Source of the DNA: Anaeromonas sp052088025
Lineage (GTDB): Bacteria > Bacillota > Clostridia > Tissierellales > SIT17
Assembly: GCF_052088025.1 (NCBI RefSeq)
Contig: NZ_JBQCYD010000008.1
Location: 1 to 64,000, forward strand
Direction of reading: 5' to 3'
Length of the DNA: 64,000 nucleotides
Shown here: one piece after another, positions 50,694 to 59,920 of the stretch
Numbering within the stretch: position 1 is the first letter of the stretch
Layout of the letters: the number at the start of each line of letters is the position of its first letter
Position numbers and translations under genes: made by a program
The notes under the pieces: model-generated
What the model was told of the DNA's origin: nothing
Seen by the model: only the letters and a program-made list of their open reading frames with translations
The model's database searches: none

Positions 50694-52064
50694 CTAATAT
50701 CTTCTTCTTTTAGAAGATGATGGGATATTAAGTTCATCTCTATATTTTGCTATTGTTCTTCTAGATATATTTATATCCTTTTCTTTAAAAATATTTGAAA
50801 TTTTTTGATCACTAAGTGGTTTTTTTATATTTTCATTTTCTATTAAATCTTTTAACATAGACTTTACTCCAGTTGATGCAATATCTCCAGAGTCTCCCTT
50901 TATACTACTTGAAAAAAAGTACTTAAGCTCAAATAGTCCTCTTGGAGTTTGAACATATTTTCCATTAGTTGCTCTACTTACTGTAGATTCATGCATGTCT
51001 ATATCATCTGCTATTTCTTTTAATGTTAAAGGAATTAAATATTTTTGTCCTTTATCAAAAAAACTTTTTTGATAAAGGACAATTGAAGTAACGACCTTAA
51101 ATATAGTCATTCTCCTTTGTTCAATACTTTTAATAAGCCACATAGCAGAGTTCAATTTATTATTGATAAACTTTGAAGCATTATTATGCTCATTATGCTT
51201 GTTTAACATATCCTTATAAAAATCATTTATAATAAGTCTAGGAGCAGTTGTATCATTTACCCTAATGATATATTCTCCATCAATTTCTTCTAAAATTACA
51301 TCTGGTTTCACATATTTAATGTCATCATCATCGCTTGGAAAGCCTCTTCCTGGCTTTGGCTCTAAGCTTTTTATTATATCACATATATCTTGAACTCTTT
51401 TTATAGATATATCTAGTTCTTTAGATATATTATTTAATCTATTAGATGCTACATCTTCTAAATGATTATCTATAATAGCTAATATGTCTTCATTATCTTT
51501 TTTTTCGTTTTTTAATTGTATTTTTAGGCATTCCTTTAAATCTCTTGCGCCTACACCTATGGGATCAAAGGTTTGAATTACTTCTAATACATTCATTACT
51601 CTTCCTTCATCTACATTTAAATAACTAACTATATCCTCTATTGATGATTTAAGATAACCATTGCTATCTATGCTCTCAATTATAATTGTACCTATTAATT
51701 TATCCTTGTCATTAAAAAGAGTTAGATCAAGTTGGAAAATCAAATGTTCCTTTAGCGATTCTTCTTTAGTTATAAAATTTTCATAATTATATTCATCTTT
51801 ATCTTTATTGATTTTTTTATAACTTATATCATCATATTGATTTGAATATTCTTTCCAATCTATATCATCTTTTTCATTTAATGATACTTCTTCTTTATCT
51901 TTTTTTATTTCTCTTTCTATTAAAGGATTCGATTCCATTTGAGTTTCTAAATATTCATTAAGCTCATAACTGTTGAATTGTAAGAGTTTAATGGCCTGTC
52001 TTAATTCTGGAGTCATGACTAATTTTTGGGTTTGTTTTAAAGCTAGTTCAAATCCCATCCTCAT
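50694..52064 (-). CDS. rpoN: RNA polymerase sigma-54 factor
   Basis: About 456 residues. Region I (about 1-50) is Gln/Leu-rich and binds activator (LALKQTQKLVMTPELRQAIKLLQFNSYELNEYL). Region II is acidic. Region III holds the core-binding domain (FDPIGVGARDLKECL), the helix-turn-helix (LTLKEIADDIDMHESTVSRATNGKYVQTPRGLFELKYFFS) and the RpoN box RRTIAKYRDELNIPSSSKRRRY at the extreme C-terminus. The start used follows GAGGTG. No -24/-12 promoter (GG-N10-GC) or sigma-54 activator was recognised in this window, so its regulon lies elsewhere. It precedes the glycolytic operon, as in several Clostridia. Confidence 0.94.
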   Translation of the reverse strand: MRMGFELALKQTQKLVMTPELRQAIKLLQFNSYELNEYLETQMESNPLIEREIKKDKEEVSLNEKDDIDWKEYSNQYDDISYKKINKDKDEYNYENFITKEESLKEHLIFQLDLTLFNDKDKLIGTIIIESIDSNGYLKSSIEDIVSYLNVDEGRVMNVLEVIQTFDPIGVGARDLKECLKIQLKNEKKDNEDILAIIDNHLEDVASNRLNNISKELDISIKRVQDICDIIKSLEPKPGRGFPSDDDDIKYVKPDVILEEIDGEYIIRVNDTTAPRLIINDFYKDMLNKHNEHNNASKFINNKLNSAMWLIKSIEQRRMTIFKVVTSIVLYQKSFFDKGQKYLIPLTLKEIADDIDMHESTVSRATNGKYVQTPRGLFELKYFFSSSIKGDSGDIASTGVKSMLKDLIENENIKKPLSDQKISNIFKEKDINISRRTIAKYRDELNIPSSSKRRRY

Positions 52065-52177
52065 AAATTTCACCTCAACCTTTTTTATCTATAGTATAAA
52101 TATATGTTCTACTATTTATATTATACCAAATATACATGATTACTTAAAGTTAAAGATATATTCATATGATTAAATAA

Positions 52178-52204
52178 AAAAAGTGATCATATGATCACTT
52201 TTTA
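52178..52204 (-). terminator. Terminator of the nucleoside transporter operon
   Basis: AAAAAGTGATCAT / ATGATCACTTTTT palindrome; on the minus strand a T-run follows. Its 5' arm includes the stop codon of nupQ. Confidence 0.9.
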
Positions 52205-53137
52205 TCTCTCACCTTTTTGATATGGATCTCCACTGGCTGCAGGAGCAGTTGCTCTTCCTACAAAGCCTGTAAGTATTATTAGAGTAAGTACATAAGGTAA
52301 CATAGCAAGTAATTGAGAAGAAATGTTTACAGCATCTACACCACCTAAGTATACTGTTAATCCTTGAGCTGCTCCAAATAATAAACATGCCCACATAGCT
52401 CCTTGTGGTTTCCATTTTCCAAATATTACAGCTGCAAGGGCAATAAAGCCTTGTCCTGATATAAGAGTAGGTCTAAAGTTAGAAACTACTGCAATACTCA
52501 TAGCAGCTCCACCAAAACCTGCAAAAATACCAGATAATACTACAGATAAGTATCTTATTTTAACTACACTAACACCTAATGTGTCTGCTGCTGCAGGATG
52601 TTCTCCTACAGATCTTATCCTAAGTCCTAATTTTGTTTTATATAATACAAACCATACTATAAATACCAATATAAATGCCATATAAACTGTAGCATATTGG
52701 TTAAATAATAAATCTAAAAATGAATTTGATTCAAATACTCCATTAAATGGTCTAGGCATTTTTGCTGAAAAATCTATTGATTTTGTCATTGTAGAGTTAT
52801 TAAACAATAATCTGCTCATAAATAAGGCTATACCAGGCCCTAAAAAGTTTATAGCTATACCAGAAACTACCTGATCTGCATGAAATGTTACTGCAGCTAT
52901 AGCATGAAGAAGTCCAAATACACCTGCAGCAAGTCCAGCGCAGATAAAAGCAAGCCATGGATTTCCCGAGAAATACCCTACTGCAGCTCCTGTAAATGCA
53001 CCTACTGACATCATACCCTCAAGACCTATATTAACAACACCTGAGTTTTCAGATATAACTCCACCTAGAGCTGTAAATAAAAGTGGTGCTGCATACATTA
53101 GCGAAGTTCCAATTATAAATCCTAAATCACCTAGCAT
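52202..53137 (-). CDS. nupQ: Nucleoside ABC transporter permease (NupQ/YufQ-like)
   Basis: 311-residue permease of the BPD_transp_2 family (ribose/nucleoside type) with 8-10 membrane helices. Opening SLMYAAPLLFTALGGVISENSGVVNIGLEGMMSVGAF is the characteristic first segment, and LGLRIRSVGEHPAAADTLGVSVVKIRYLSVVLSGIFAGFGGA contains the ATPase-contact loop. Last gene of bmpA-nupO-nupP-nupQ; its ATG overlaps the nupP stop by one base. Guanosine is the Bacillus NupNOPQ substrate; specificity here is inferred. Confidence 0.9.
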   Translation of the reverse strand: MLGDLGFIIGTSLMYAAPLLFTALGGVISENSGVVNIGLEGMMSVGAFTGAAVGYFSGNPWLAFICAGLAAGVFGLLHAIAAVTFHADQVVSGIAINFLGPGIALFMSRLLFNNSTMTKSIDFSAKMPRPFNGVFESNSFLDLLFNQYATVYMAFILVFIVWFVLYKTKLGLRIRSVGEHPAAADTLGVSVVKIRYLSVVLSGIFAGFGGAAMSIAVVSNFRPTLISGQGFIALAAVIFGKWKPQGAMWACLLFGAAQGLTVYLGGVDAVNISSQLLAMLPYVLTLIILTGFVGRATAPAASGDPYQKGER

Positions 53138-54306
53138 TACTTTTCACCTCGTTTCTTGTTCTTTATATTTATCATCATTTTAAATAATTTTGGTATTGCT
53201 ATAAAGAACACTATAGTACCTATCATTATATTAACCACTTCAGATGGGGCTCCAAGTGGTGGCTGAATCTTTGGTCCACCATATTTAAGGGCACCAAATA
53301 ATAATCCTGAAAATATATTTCCTATTGCCATATTACCTGCAATAAGAGATACTGCCATTCCATCAAAGCCATAGCCTTCCATAAGTGGTAAAACTATAAC
53401 AGATTTAGTTACACCCATAACTTGTATTGCTCCTGCAAGTCCTGCAAGTGCACCTGATATCATCATTGATGTTATTATACTTTTCTTAACCTTAATTCCA
53501 CCATATTCTGCTGCAAGTTTATTATATCCAACTGCGCGAAGTTCATATCCAAGTGTAGTTTTATTTAAAATATACCATACAATTATTGCAAGAATTATAG
53601 CAAATACAACACCTAAATTTGCTGGTGCAGATAAAAAATCCTTTATATATGGATGTGATGATAGCCATTCTCTTCCTACATCAGTATATTTCCATTTTTC
53701 CAAAATTGTAATGCTTGCACTATCTAAAACTTCTTTTGAAGTTTCACTTTCTGGTCTTCTAAAAAATGGTTGCATTATAATATAATTATTAAAATATAAA
53801 GCTATCCAGTTTAACATTATAGTTGCAATAACTTCATGAACACCAAATTTGGCTTTTAGAAAACCTGCTATTCCTCCCCATAATCCTGCAGCTATTGCAG
53901 CTCCTATTATTATTACAAGTACATGGAGTACTAGGGGAAGTTCTAAGAAATGTCCTATGAGTCCAGCTACAAGAGATCCGATTATGAATTGTCCTTCTGC
54001 TCCTATATTGAAAAGACCTGTTCTAAATGCAAAGGTTACAGAAAGTCCCGTTATTATAAGTGGTGTGGCATATATGATGGTATAAGATAAATATTTAGTT
54101 CTGCTAAATATACCTTCTATCATTATTCTATAAGCATCAATTGGATTAAATCCTGCAATTAAAAGAACTACAGCTCCTACTAGAAAACCTACTATAATAG
54201 ATAAAAGTGTAAAAGTTAAACCACTAGAAAACAATCTTTCTTTTACTGAGTAGGCATTATCTTTCTTTGAACTTTTAGGCTCATTATCTTTATTCTTATC
54301 TGCCAT
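53137..54306 (-). CDS. nupP: Nucleoside ABC transporter permease (NupP/YufP-like)
   Basis: About 389 residues: a hydrophilic N-terminal tail (about 1-30) then 8-10 helices of the BPD_transp_2 family, with FAFRTGLFNIGAEGQFIIGSLVA and LGYELRAVGYNKLAAEYGGIKVKKSI (coupling loop). Longer extracellular loop at about 190-220, as in BmpC/YufP. The ATG chosen follows GGAGGTGG and overlaps the 3' end of nupO by 11 nt, indicating translational coupling. Confidence 0.9.
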   Translation of the reverse strand: MADKNKDNEPKSSKKDNAYSVKERLFSSGLTFTLLSIIVGFLVGAVVLLIAGFNPIDAYRIMIEGIFSRTKYLSYTIIYATPLIITGLSVTFAFRTGLFNIGAEGQFIIGSLVAGLIGHFLELPLVLHVLVIIIGAAIAAGLWGGIAGFLKAKFGVHEVIATIMLNWIALYFNNYIIMQPFFRRPESETSKEVLDSASITILEKWKYTDVGREWLSSHPYIKDFLSAPANLGVVFAIILAIIVWYILNKTTLGYELRAVGYNKLAAEYGGIKVKKSIITSMMISGALAGLAGAIQVMGVTKSVIVLPLMEGYGFDGMAVSLIAGNMAIGNIFSGLLFGALKYGGPKIQPPLGAPSEVVNIMIGTIVFFIAIPKLFKMMINIKNKKRGEK

Positions 54307-55831
54307 CACTTCCACCTCCTGCCATCATAAGTCCTAATTTATTTTCATCTGCATCTCTTGCATCAATTATATCTACTATTTTTCCTTCATATATTACTGC
54401 TATTCTATCAGAAACATTTAAAACCTCGTCTAATTCAAGAGATACAAGAAGTACTGCTTTCCCACTGTCTCTTTGATTTACTAGAGATTTATGAACATAT
54501 TCTATTGCTCCTACATCTAGTCCTCTGGTAGGTTGAGCTGCTATTAATACATCTGGGTCATTTGTAACTTCACGTGCAATTATTACTTTTTGTTGATTTC
54601 CTCCTGATAATGATTTTGCTTTTATTTTTTCATTAGTAGGTCTTACATCGAATTTTTGAATTAAATCTCTTGCAAATTTTTCTATATTTTCATAACTTAG
54701 TACACCATTTTTAGAAAATGGCTTTTTGTTATAATTTTCTAAAACCATGTTTTCTGCCATAGTAAAATCAAGCACTAATCCTCTTTTTTGTCTATCTTCA
54801 GGAATTATACCAACCTTACTATTAAATATTTCTTTTGGTGATTTATTTGTTACATCTTTACCGTTCATAAATATTTTTCCTGATTCTACTTTTCTAAGAC
54901 CATTTAAGGCTTCAATTAGTTCTGACTGTCCATTACCATCTATACCTGCTAGTCCTAATATTTCTCCTTTTTTAACTTCCAAACTAAATCCATTCACTGC
55001 GTTTATCTTTCTATTATCTTTTACTATTAAATTCTCTATTTTTAAAGCTACTTCTCCAGCTTCTTTGTCTTCTTTATGAACATTAAAACTAACTTCTCTA
55101 CCTACCATTTTAGATGCTAAATCATCCTGAGAAGTTTCAGATACCTTTACTGTATCTATTCCTTTACCTCTTCTAATTATTGTACAATAATCTGCTATCA
55201 TTTTTATTTCTTTTAACTTATGAGTTATAATTATTATAGTTTTTCCTTGTTTAGTTAAGCCTCTCATTATTTCCATTAAATCCACGATTTCTTGAGGGGT
55301 TAATACTGCAGTTGGTTCATCTAATATAAGTATTTCTGCTCCCCTATATAATGCCTTTAATATCTCAACTCTTTGCTGCATGCCCACAGATATATCTTCT
55401 ATTTTAGCATCAGCATCTACATAAAGACCATATTTATCTGATAGTTCTTTTACATCTTTTCTTGCTTTTTTCATATCTAAACTAATGCCTTTTGTAGTTT
55501 CCATTCCTAAAATAATATTTTCAGTAACTGTAAATGGTTGAACAAGCATAAAATGTTGATGCACCATACCTATTCCATTTTTAATTGCAATATTAGGATC
55601 AGATATATTTGTCTTTTTTTCTCTAATATATATATCACCAGAAGTTTGTTGATATAAGCCATACAATATATTCATAAGTGTAGTTTTACCTGCTCCATTT
55701 TCGCCAAGCAAAGCATGCACTTCTCCCTTATGAACAGTCAGATCTATATTATCATTTGCTGTGAAATTTCCAAACTTTTTAGTGATATTCTTCATTTCTA
55801 CAACTTTATGATTAAAATCAATGTTGCTCAA
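54296..55831 (-). CDS. nupO: Nucleoside ABC transporter ATPase (NupO/YufO-like)
   Basis: 511-residue duplicated ABC ATPase (RbsA-type). Domain 1 (about 8-245): Walker A GENGAGKTTL, signature ISVGMQQRVEILKAL, Walker B ILILDEPTAVLTP. Domain 2 (about 258-505): Walker A-like GIDGNGQSEL (no GKT/S, a regular feature of second domains in this family), signature LSGGNQQKVIIARE, and VLIAAQPTRGLDVGAIEYVHK, where Glu after the Walker B Asp is replaced. It energises uptake by NupPQ of nucleosides bound by BmpA. ATG follows AGGAGGAA. Confidence 0.93.
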   Translation of the reverse strand: MSNIDFNHKVVEMKNITKKFGNFTANDNIDLTVHKGEVHALLGENGAGKTTLMNILYGLYQQTSGDIYIREKKTNISDPNIAIKNGIGMVHQHFMLVQPFTVTENIILGMETTKGISLDMKKARKDVKELSDKYGLYVDADAKIEDISVGMQQRVEILKALYRGAEILILDEPTAVLTPQEIVDLMEIMRGLTKQGKTIIIITHKLKEIKMIADYCTIIRRGKGIDTVKVSETSQDDLASKMVGREVSFNVHKEDKEAGEVALKIENLIVKDNRKINAVNGFSLEVKKGEILGLAGIDGNGQSELIEALNGLRKVESGKIFMNGKDVTNKSPKEIFNSKVGIIPEDRQKRGLVLDFTMAENMVLENYNKKPFSKNGVLSYENIEKFARDLIQKFDVRPTNEKIKAKSLSGGNQQKVIIAREVTNDPDVLIAAQPTRGLDVGAIEYVHKSLVNQRDSGKAVLLVSLELDEVLNVSDRIAVIYEGKIVDIIDARDADENKLGLMMAGGGSDGR

Positions 55832-55859
55832 TATTCTTCCTCCTATTCTAAAATACCTA

Positions 55860-55884
55860 AAAGCTCAGACCTTACGCCTGAGCT
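55860..55884 (-). terminator. Intra-operon hairpin between bmpA and nupO
   Basis: Minus strand AGCTCAG-GCGTAAGGT-CTGAGCT followed by TTTAGGTATTTT. Probably a partial terminator keeping binding-protein mRNA above transporter mRNA. Confidence 0.6.
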
Positions 55885-55911
55885 ATTAGTATTCAATTTT
55901 TTAGAATTTAT

Positions 55912-56979
55912 TTATTTGCTTTCTTTCCATTCTTCATAAGTATCATTATCAAATGGTACTTCTATTTCACCATCAATAACTTTTTGTTTTACATCTTCAA
56001 CTTCATTTAATATATCTTCTGGTACATTTTTATCTGATGTAGGAGCAATTCCAACTCCACCATCTTCTAAACTATATCTTATAGTTTCTCCACCAGGATA
56101 ATTATCATTTTTAACTGCTTCTGCAACATTAACTACTGCTTGATCAATTCTCTTCATAGCTGAAGTTAATACATTATCAGGAGCTAAATCATTTTGATCT
56201 CTATCTACACCAATAGCCCATTTATCTTGTTCTTTAGCTGCCTCTATAACTCCATCGCCTACTCCACCTGCTGCATGGAATACTATGTCAGCACCATCTT
56301 GATACATTGAATTTGCTATAGCTTTTCCTTTTGCTGCATCTGTAAATGATTCAGCATATTGACTTAATATTTCTGCATCTGGATTAGCATATTCTACTCC
56401 TGCTTTAAATCCATTTTCAAATCTAGATATAACAGCACCTTCTATTCCACCAACAAATCCAACTTTATTAGTTTCAGTCATTTTACCTGCTATATAACCA
56501 ACTAAGAATGAACTTTGCTCATCTTGGAATAATACTCCAACTACATTGTCAGGAGTTTCTTCATATGCAGAATCTATTATTGCATATTTTTGATCAGGAT
56601 TTTTCTTAGCAGCTTCAGCTATTGCATCAGCCATTTTATATCCTATACCCCATATAAGATCATTACCTTCATCTAAAAGAGTTTCAAGGTTTGGACCGTA
56701 ATCAGAATCTTTACTAGATTCTTTATAAGATACTTTAATTCCCATATCTTTTTCTACTTCTTGATGACCTTCCCAAGCAGATTGGTTAAATGATGCATCA
56801 CTAATACCTCCTGTATCAGTTACCATTGCCATTTTAAGATCACTCTCTGTACCTTCAGAATCAGAACCACTGTCAGTTCCTTCATCATTTCCATCATCAG
56901 TACCAGGTGTAGAACAACCAACAACTACTGCAAATACTAAAGTTAATACTAGCATTAAAGATAAAATTTTCTTTAACAT
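55912..56979 (-). CDS. bmpA: Nucleoside-binding lipoprotein (BMP/PnrA family)
   Basis: About 355-residue surface lipoprotein: signal LKKILSLMLVLTLVFAVVVG with lipobox Cys22, an acidic Asp/Gly/Glu/Ser linker (about 25-50), and a BMP domain with MVTDTGGISDASFNQSAWEG, DLIWGIGYKMADAIAEAAKK, VGFVGGIEGAVISRFENGFKAGVEY and the ligand-pocket HAAGGVGDGVIEAAKE and GVDRDQND. Homologous to PnrA/Med purine-nucleoside receptors. The ATG chosen lies 6 nt after GAGGAGG. First gene of the importer operon. Confidence 0.92.
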   Translation of the reverse strand: MLKKILSLMLVLTLVFAVVVGCSTPGTDDGNDEGTDSGSDSEGTESDLKMAMVTDTGGISDASFNQSAWEGHQEVEKDMGIKVSYKESSKDSDYGPNLETLLDEGNDLIWGIGYKMADAIAEAAKKNPDQKYAIIDSAYEETPDNVVGVLFQDEQSSFLVGYIAGKMTETNKVGFVGGIEGAVISRFENGFKAGVEYANPDAEILSQYAESFTDAAKGKAIANSMYQDGADIVFHAAGGVGDGVIEAAKEQDKWAIGVDRDQNDLAPDNVLTSAMKRIDQAVVNVAEAVKNDNYPGGETIRYSLEDGGVGIAPTSDKNVPEDILNEVEDVKQKVIDGEIEVPFDNDTYEEWKESK

Positions 56980-57077
56980 AAATACCCTCCTCATTTTGTT
57001 TTTTAAAATATTTTACTATTAAAAAACCTTTCTATATATAAAGTTTTTTAAAAAGTATGAAATGCTTTTTCTCTTTC

Positions 57078-57106
57078 ATTATAGCACAATATAAAAAAAA
57101 CCCCAA
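57078..57106 (-). promoter_or_regulatory. Extended -10 promoter of bmpA
   Basis: Minus strand perfect TATAAT (57078-57083) with TGC before it, 17-nt spacer, -35 TTGGGG (57101-57106). The -35 hexamer is part of the 3' arm of the grdD terminator. No purine riboswitch was recognised in the roughly 95-nt leader. Confidence 0.7.
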
Positions 57107-57119
57107 GAAAAATTTGGGG
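57090..57119 (-). terminator. Terminator of the glycine reductase operon
   Basis: CCCCAAATT / AATTTGGGG-like stem (CCCCAA/TTGGGG core) followed by eight T on the minus strand, immediately after the grdD stop codon. Confidence 0.9.
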
Positions 57120-57120
57120 T

Positions 57121-58299
57121 TTAACATGGATCACTTTCTTCTGTTGCATAACCGGCTTTTTTAAGAACTTCTATTGCCTTTTCTACCTTTGATTCGCTTA
57201 TCATTACTATAGGACCAGTACAACCCATCCCACTTTCAGCATATATATTGTTTTTCCATAACTCAACTACTGCATCTTCAAGTTCCATTATATCTATTCC
57301 TGAAATTGAGCCTGTAACTATCTCTTTTTCAGGAGCTTTAATTTCTTCTTGTGATTCAGTTGATTTCTTTTCTTTAGTTAAGTTTTGTAAAATATCATTA
57401 TATTTAGCTTTTTTAGCATCATCATGTTCTCTTTTAGAAATCTCAATGATATTTCCTCTAGCAGTTTCTGCAGCATATTTGATTGCATTTGAAACAACAG
57501 GAATACCTGAAGCTCTTGAAAGAATTAAAATATTTCTTTTATATCCTTCCCCAACTCCTGGACCATATCCATAACCTAAAGATTCATAGCTTCCACCTGT
57601 GCTAAATGATGAAAATACTTTCATTAGAATATTACCAGTTAAACTATCTGTTATCATAACATCTGGTGTGCCTGTAAGTAAATCATTACCTCTCATTACA
57701 GAACCACCATCAGATCTCATAGACTCAGATAGATTTATATCATATCCATTTTTCTTAAGCTCTTTTAAAGCTTTTTCAACTTGTCTAGCGCCATCTACAT
57801 TTAAAATACCTACAGATGGGTTTTCTATTCCCATAGATTTAGCAGTGATTATACCATTTAGTCCATTTTTAACCATTGCTTCTACCCTATGAGTTGATGA
57901 AGTTCCTGTTGTTGTAGCTATATACATTTCATTTCCAAGTCCAGGTGTAACAACCCTACCTACAGTTGAAACTCCTATTGGAAAATTATAGTGCATAGTT
58001 ACTGCTGCATCTATCTCGCCTTCATCTAAGAGTCTTTCCATAACTTTATGTTGTTCTTCTTCTGTTTCAGCTTTTACTATTCTTAAATCAGTATCAACGC
58101 TTGGCCCTATTAAAACCACTTCAAAAGAAGAATCTTTTGAAGCCATCTCAGCACCTTTTACTATATTACTTGTACCATGTTCACTTCCAAGTAATGTGAT
58201 ACCTACCTTAACTTTATCAGAAAAATCTCCTGTTTCTATTGCATTTGCAATGTCATCAAATACTTTTCCTATTAAATGCTTTACATTTTCTTCACTCAT
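57121..58299 (-). CDS. grdD: Glycine reductase complex component C, alpha subunit
   Basis: 392-residue PlsX-like subunit of protein C, which releases the carboxymethyl-selenoether product as acetyl phosphate. VKVGITLLGSEHGTSNIVKGA opens the phosphotransacetylase-like fold, with GILNVDGARQVEKALKEL, DVMITDSLTGNILMKVFSSF and GYGYGPGVGEGYKRNILILSRASG. Cys360 in AESGMGCTGPIV aligns with the active-site Cys359 described for Eubacterium acidaminophilum GrdD. Last gene of the operon, ending at a strong terminator; ATG overlaps the region just past the grdC stop. Confidence 0.94.
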   Translation of the reverse strand: MSEENVKHLIGKVFDDIANAIETGDFSDKVKVGITLLGSEHGTSNIVKGAEMASKDSSFEVVLIGPSVDTDLRIVKAETEEEQHKVMERLLDEGEIDAAVTMHYNFPIGVSTVGRVVTPGLGNEMYIATTTGTSSTHRVEAMVKNGLNGIITAKSMGIENPSVGILNVDGARQVEKALKELKKNGYDINLSESMRSDGGSVMRGNDLLTGTPDVMITDSLTGNILMKVFSSFSTGGSYESLGYGYGPGVGEGYKRNILILSRASGIPVVSNAIKYAAETARGNIIEISKREHDDAKKAKYNDILQNLTKEKKSTESQEEIKAPEKEIVTGSISGIDIMELEDAVVELWKNNIYAESGMGCTGPIVMISESKVEKAIEVLKKAGYATEESDPC

Positions 58300-58313
58300 T
58301 ATTTCACCCCCTA

Positions 58314-59849
58314 CTATTTTAATAGGTGTGATGCAAAATCTCTCATAGCTTCTGCTACCATGCCTCTTATTTTTTCTTCAGATACTGATGATTTTTCATC
58401 AACTTCACCATTATTTTTTTCTATTACAATGGATACACCATCAAAAAGATTTGTCATTCTTCCTAAGAATAAACTACCTTTTCCAACTACCATGGTTTTA
58501 TTAATCTTACCTTCTAACATTGCATCTCTTGCAAATCCTATATAAGGAACTCCAGATGGAATATGACCTTGAGTAGGTGCCCAACCTGGCATACCATGTT
58601 TAGTTACAAAATTCATTAAGTCTTTTTTCTCAATTTCTTTTCTCTTAACACCTAGTGCTGCAATCATTTTGTAGTTTGCAGTAGGTACATCTCCAGCGCC
58701 AGCTGGTTTTGTTATGTCTGGATTTTGCATTTCCACTGAATATTTATCTATATCTGTAATCTTTAAATCTCCTCTATCTAAAGGATTAGTGATTAGAGAT
58801 GTAATAACTGCTTGAGGAGACGATCCTGTTCCTACTGTATGTCTTCCTACTAAATCAGTTCTTAATACTGGATTTACTCCATCATTTTTACTTACAAGAA
58901 CCGCAAATCCACCTAAAACATCTTCTAATATTGGCATGTCTTTTTTAACATGGTCTTTACCATTCATACCAAGTTTTGCAGTTGAGCCACCTGCTACGAT
59001 AACTACATTTTCATATACTCCTGATTGTACAAGTGCTGCTGCTTCTATCAGTGCATGAGCTGGTGCTGCACAAAATCCTCTTGTGTCTGAACCAGTAGCA
59101 TTTATACATCCTGCCACTTCAGCTATAGCTTTAGCAAAGTTTCCTCCACCTCTTTGGTTCATATCTCCACATGCTTCTTCAGAACATTCTACTACATAAT
59201 CGATGCTTTTTGGATCTATATCGTTTTTATTTAATAAATTCAGCATAGATAAAACTCCAGATGCTTTAGCAACTAAGTTTTCAAGAATAACATGAGCATT
59301 TAAGTTAGAATCAATGTCATGAGCTTTTTTAACACAACCAATTAATTCTCCATTATTATATAATGCTTCTGCATGATTTTCATTTACTTCTTTTTCAATA
59401 GTAGCCTTTTCTTCTCCAGCTTTTAATTTGTTTATAAGCTCGTCTGTAACTATTGGGTGATTTACCAATGATTCTCTTACTGAATCTGTAAAGGAATTTT
59501 CAAGCATAACTAAATCAAAAACATCTACTATTTTCATTAAAGCTAAAAATTCATTTTGTGGCATTATTTCTCCAAATCTACCATATCTCTCTGAATTTTC
59601 TAAGCTTTTATTATACCAAGGCTGTTCATAACCCCTTAATTCTTCAGGCGTCATATTACCTATATAAGTTTGATTAGGTAAATAATTTACAACTTCTTCA
59701 TAAGTTCTTAAATGACTTGGAACTTTTTTTAAATAATCTGAATCTGGATTAACATGTCTTTCTGTAGTTTGAGTGGTACCATTATGCATTATCATATCTG
59801 GTGTATGAGCTAAAACATAACCTGCACCTTTTATTACTGAAAATGACAT
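58314..59849 (-). CDS. grdC: Glycine reductase complex component C, beta subunit
   Basis: About 511 residues, related to beta-ketoacyl synthase III/thiolase-fold enzymes. Landmarks: VIKGAGYVLAHTPDMIMHNGTTQTTER (N-terminus), DYVVECSEEACGDMNQRGGGNFAKAIAE, SDTRGFCAAPAHALIEAAALVQSG (candidate active-site Cys) and PTANYKMIAALGVKRKE. With GrdD it forms protein C, which takes the carboxymethyl group from selenoprotein A and generates acetyl phosphate. The frame starts five codons earlier, but that ATG is within the ribosome binding site GGAGGTG; the ATG used lies 6 nt after it. A terminator-like hairpin separates it from grdB. Confidence 0.93.
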   Translation of the reverse strand: MSFSVIKGAGYVLAHTPDMIMHNGTTQTTERHVNPDSDYLKKVPSHLRTYEEVVNYLPNQTYIGNMTPEELRGYEQPWYNKSLENSERYGRFGEIMPQNEFLALMKIVDVFDLVMLENSFTDSVRESLVNHPIVTDELINKLKAGEEKATIEKEVNENHAEALYNNGELIGCVKKAHDIDSNLNAHVILENLVAKASGVLSMLNLLNKNDIDPKSIDYVVECSEEACGDMNQRGGGNFAKAIAEVAGCINATGSDTRGFCAAPAHALIEAAALVQSGVYENVVIVAGGSTAKLGMNGKDHVKKDMPILEDVLGGFAVLVSKNDGVNPVLRTDLVGRHTVGTGSSPQAVITSLITNPLDRGDLKITDIDKYSVEMQNPDITKPAGAGDVPTANYKMIAALGVKRKEIEKKDLMNFVTKHGMPGWAPTQGHIPSGVPYIGFARDAMLEGKINKTMVVGKGSLFLGRMTNLFDGVSIVIEKNNGEVDEKSSVSEEKIRGMVAEAMRDFASHLLK

Positions 59850-59890
59850 ATTATTCACCTCCATAAATTAATAATTTTGATTTTTTTAAA

Positions 59891-59916
59891 AAAGGGTGAT
59901 ATTTCTATCACCCTTT
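59891..59916 (-). terminator. Terminator-like attenuator between grdB and grdC
   Basis: Perfect 10-bp stem AAAGGGTGAT / ATCACCCTTT with a 6-nt loop, followed on the minus strand by TTTAAAAAAA, just after the grdB stop. Inside an operon, so it probably acts partially. Confidence 0.75.
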
Positions 59917-59920
59917 GATT

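Noticed and set aside
55860..55884. Full terminator ending the bmpA transcript so that nupOPQ is a separate operon
   Set aside because: The stem is short, the U-tract is interrupted, and no separate promoter for nupO is apparent; partial attenuation fits better.
56979..57120. Purine riboswitch in front of the nucleoside importer
   Set aside because: The short leader lacks the conserved three-way junction and loop sequences of purine riboswitches; only a promoter and a ribosome binding site are seen.
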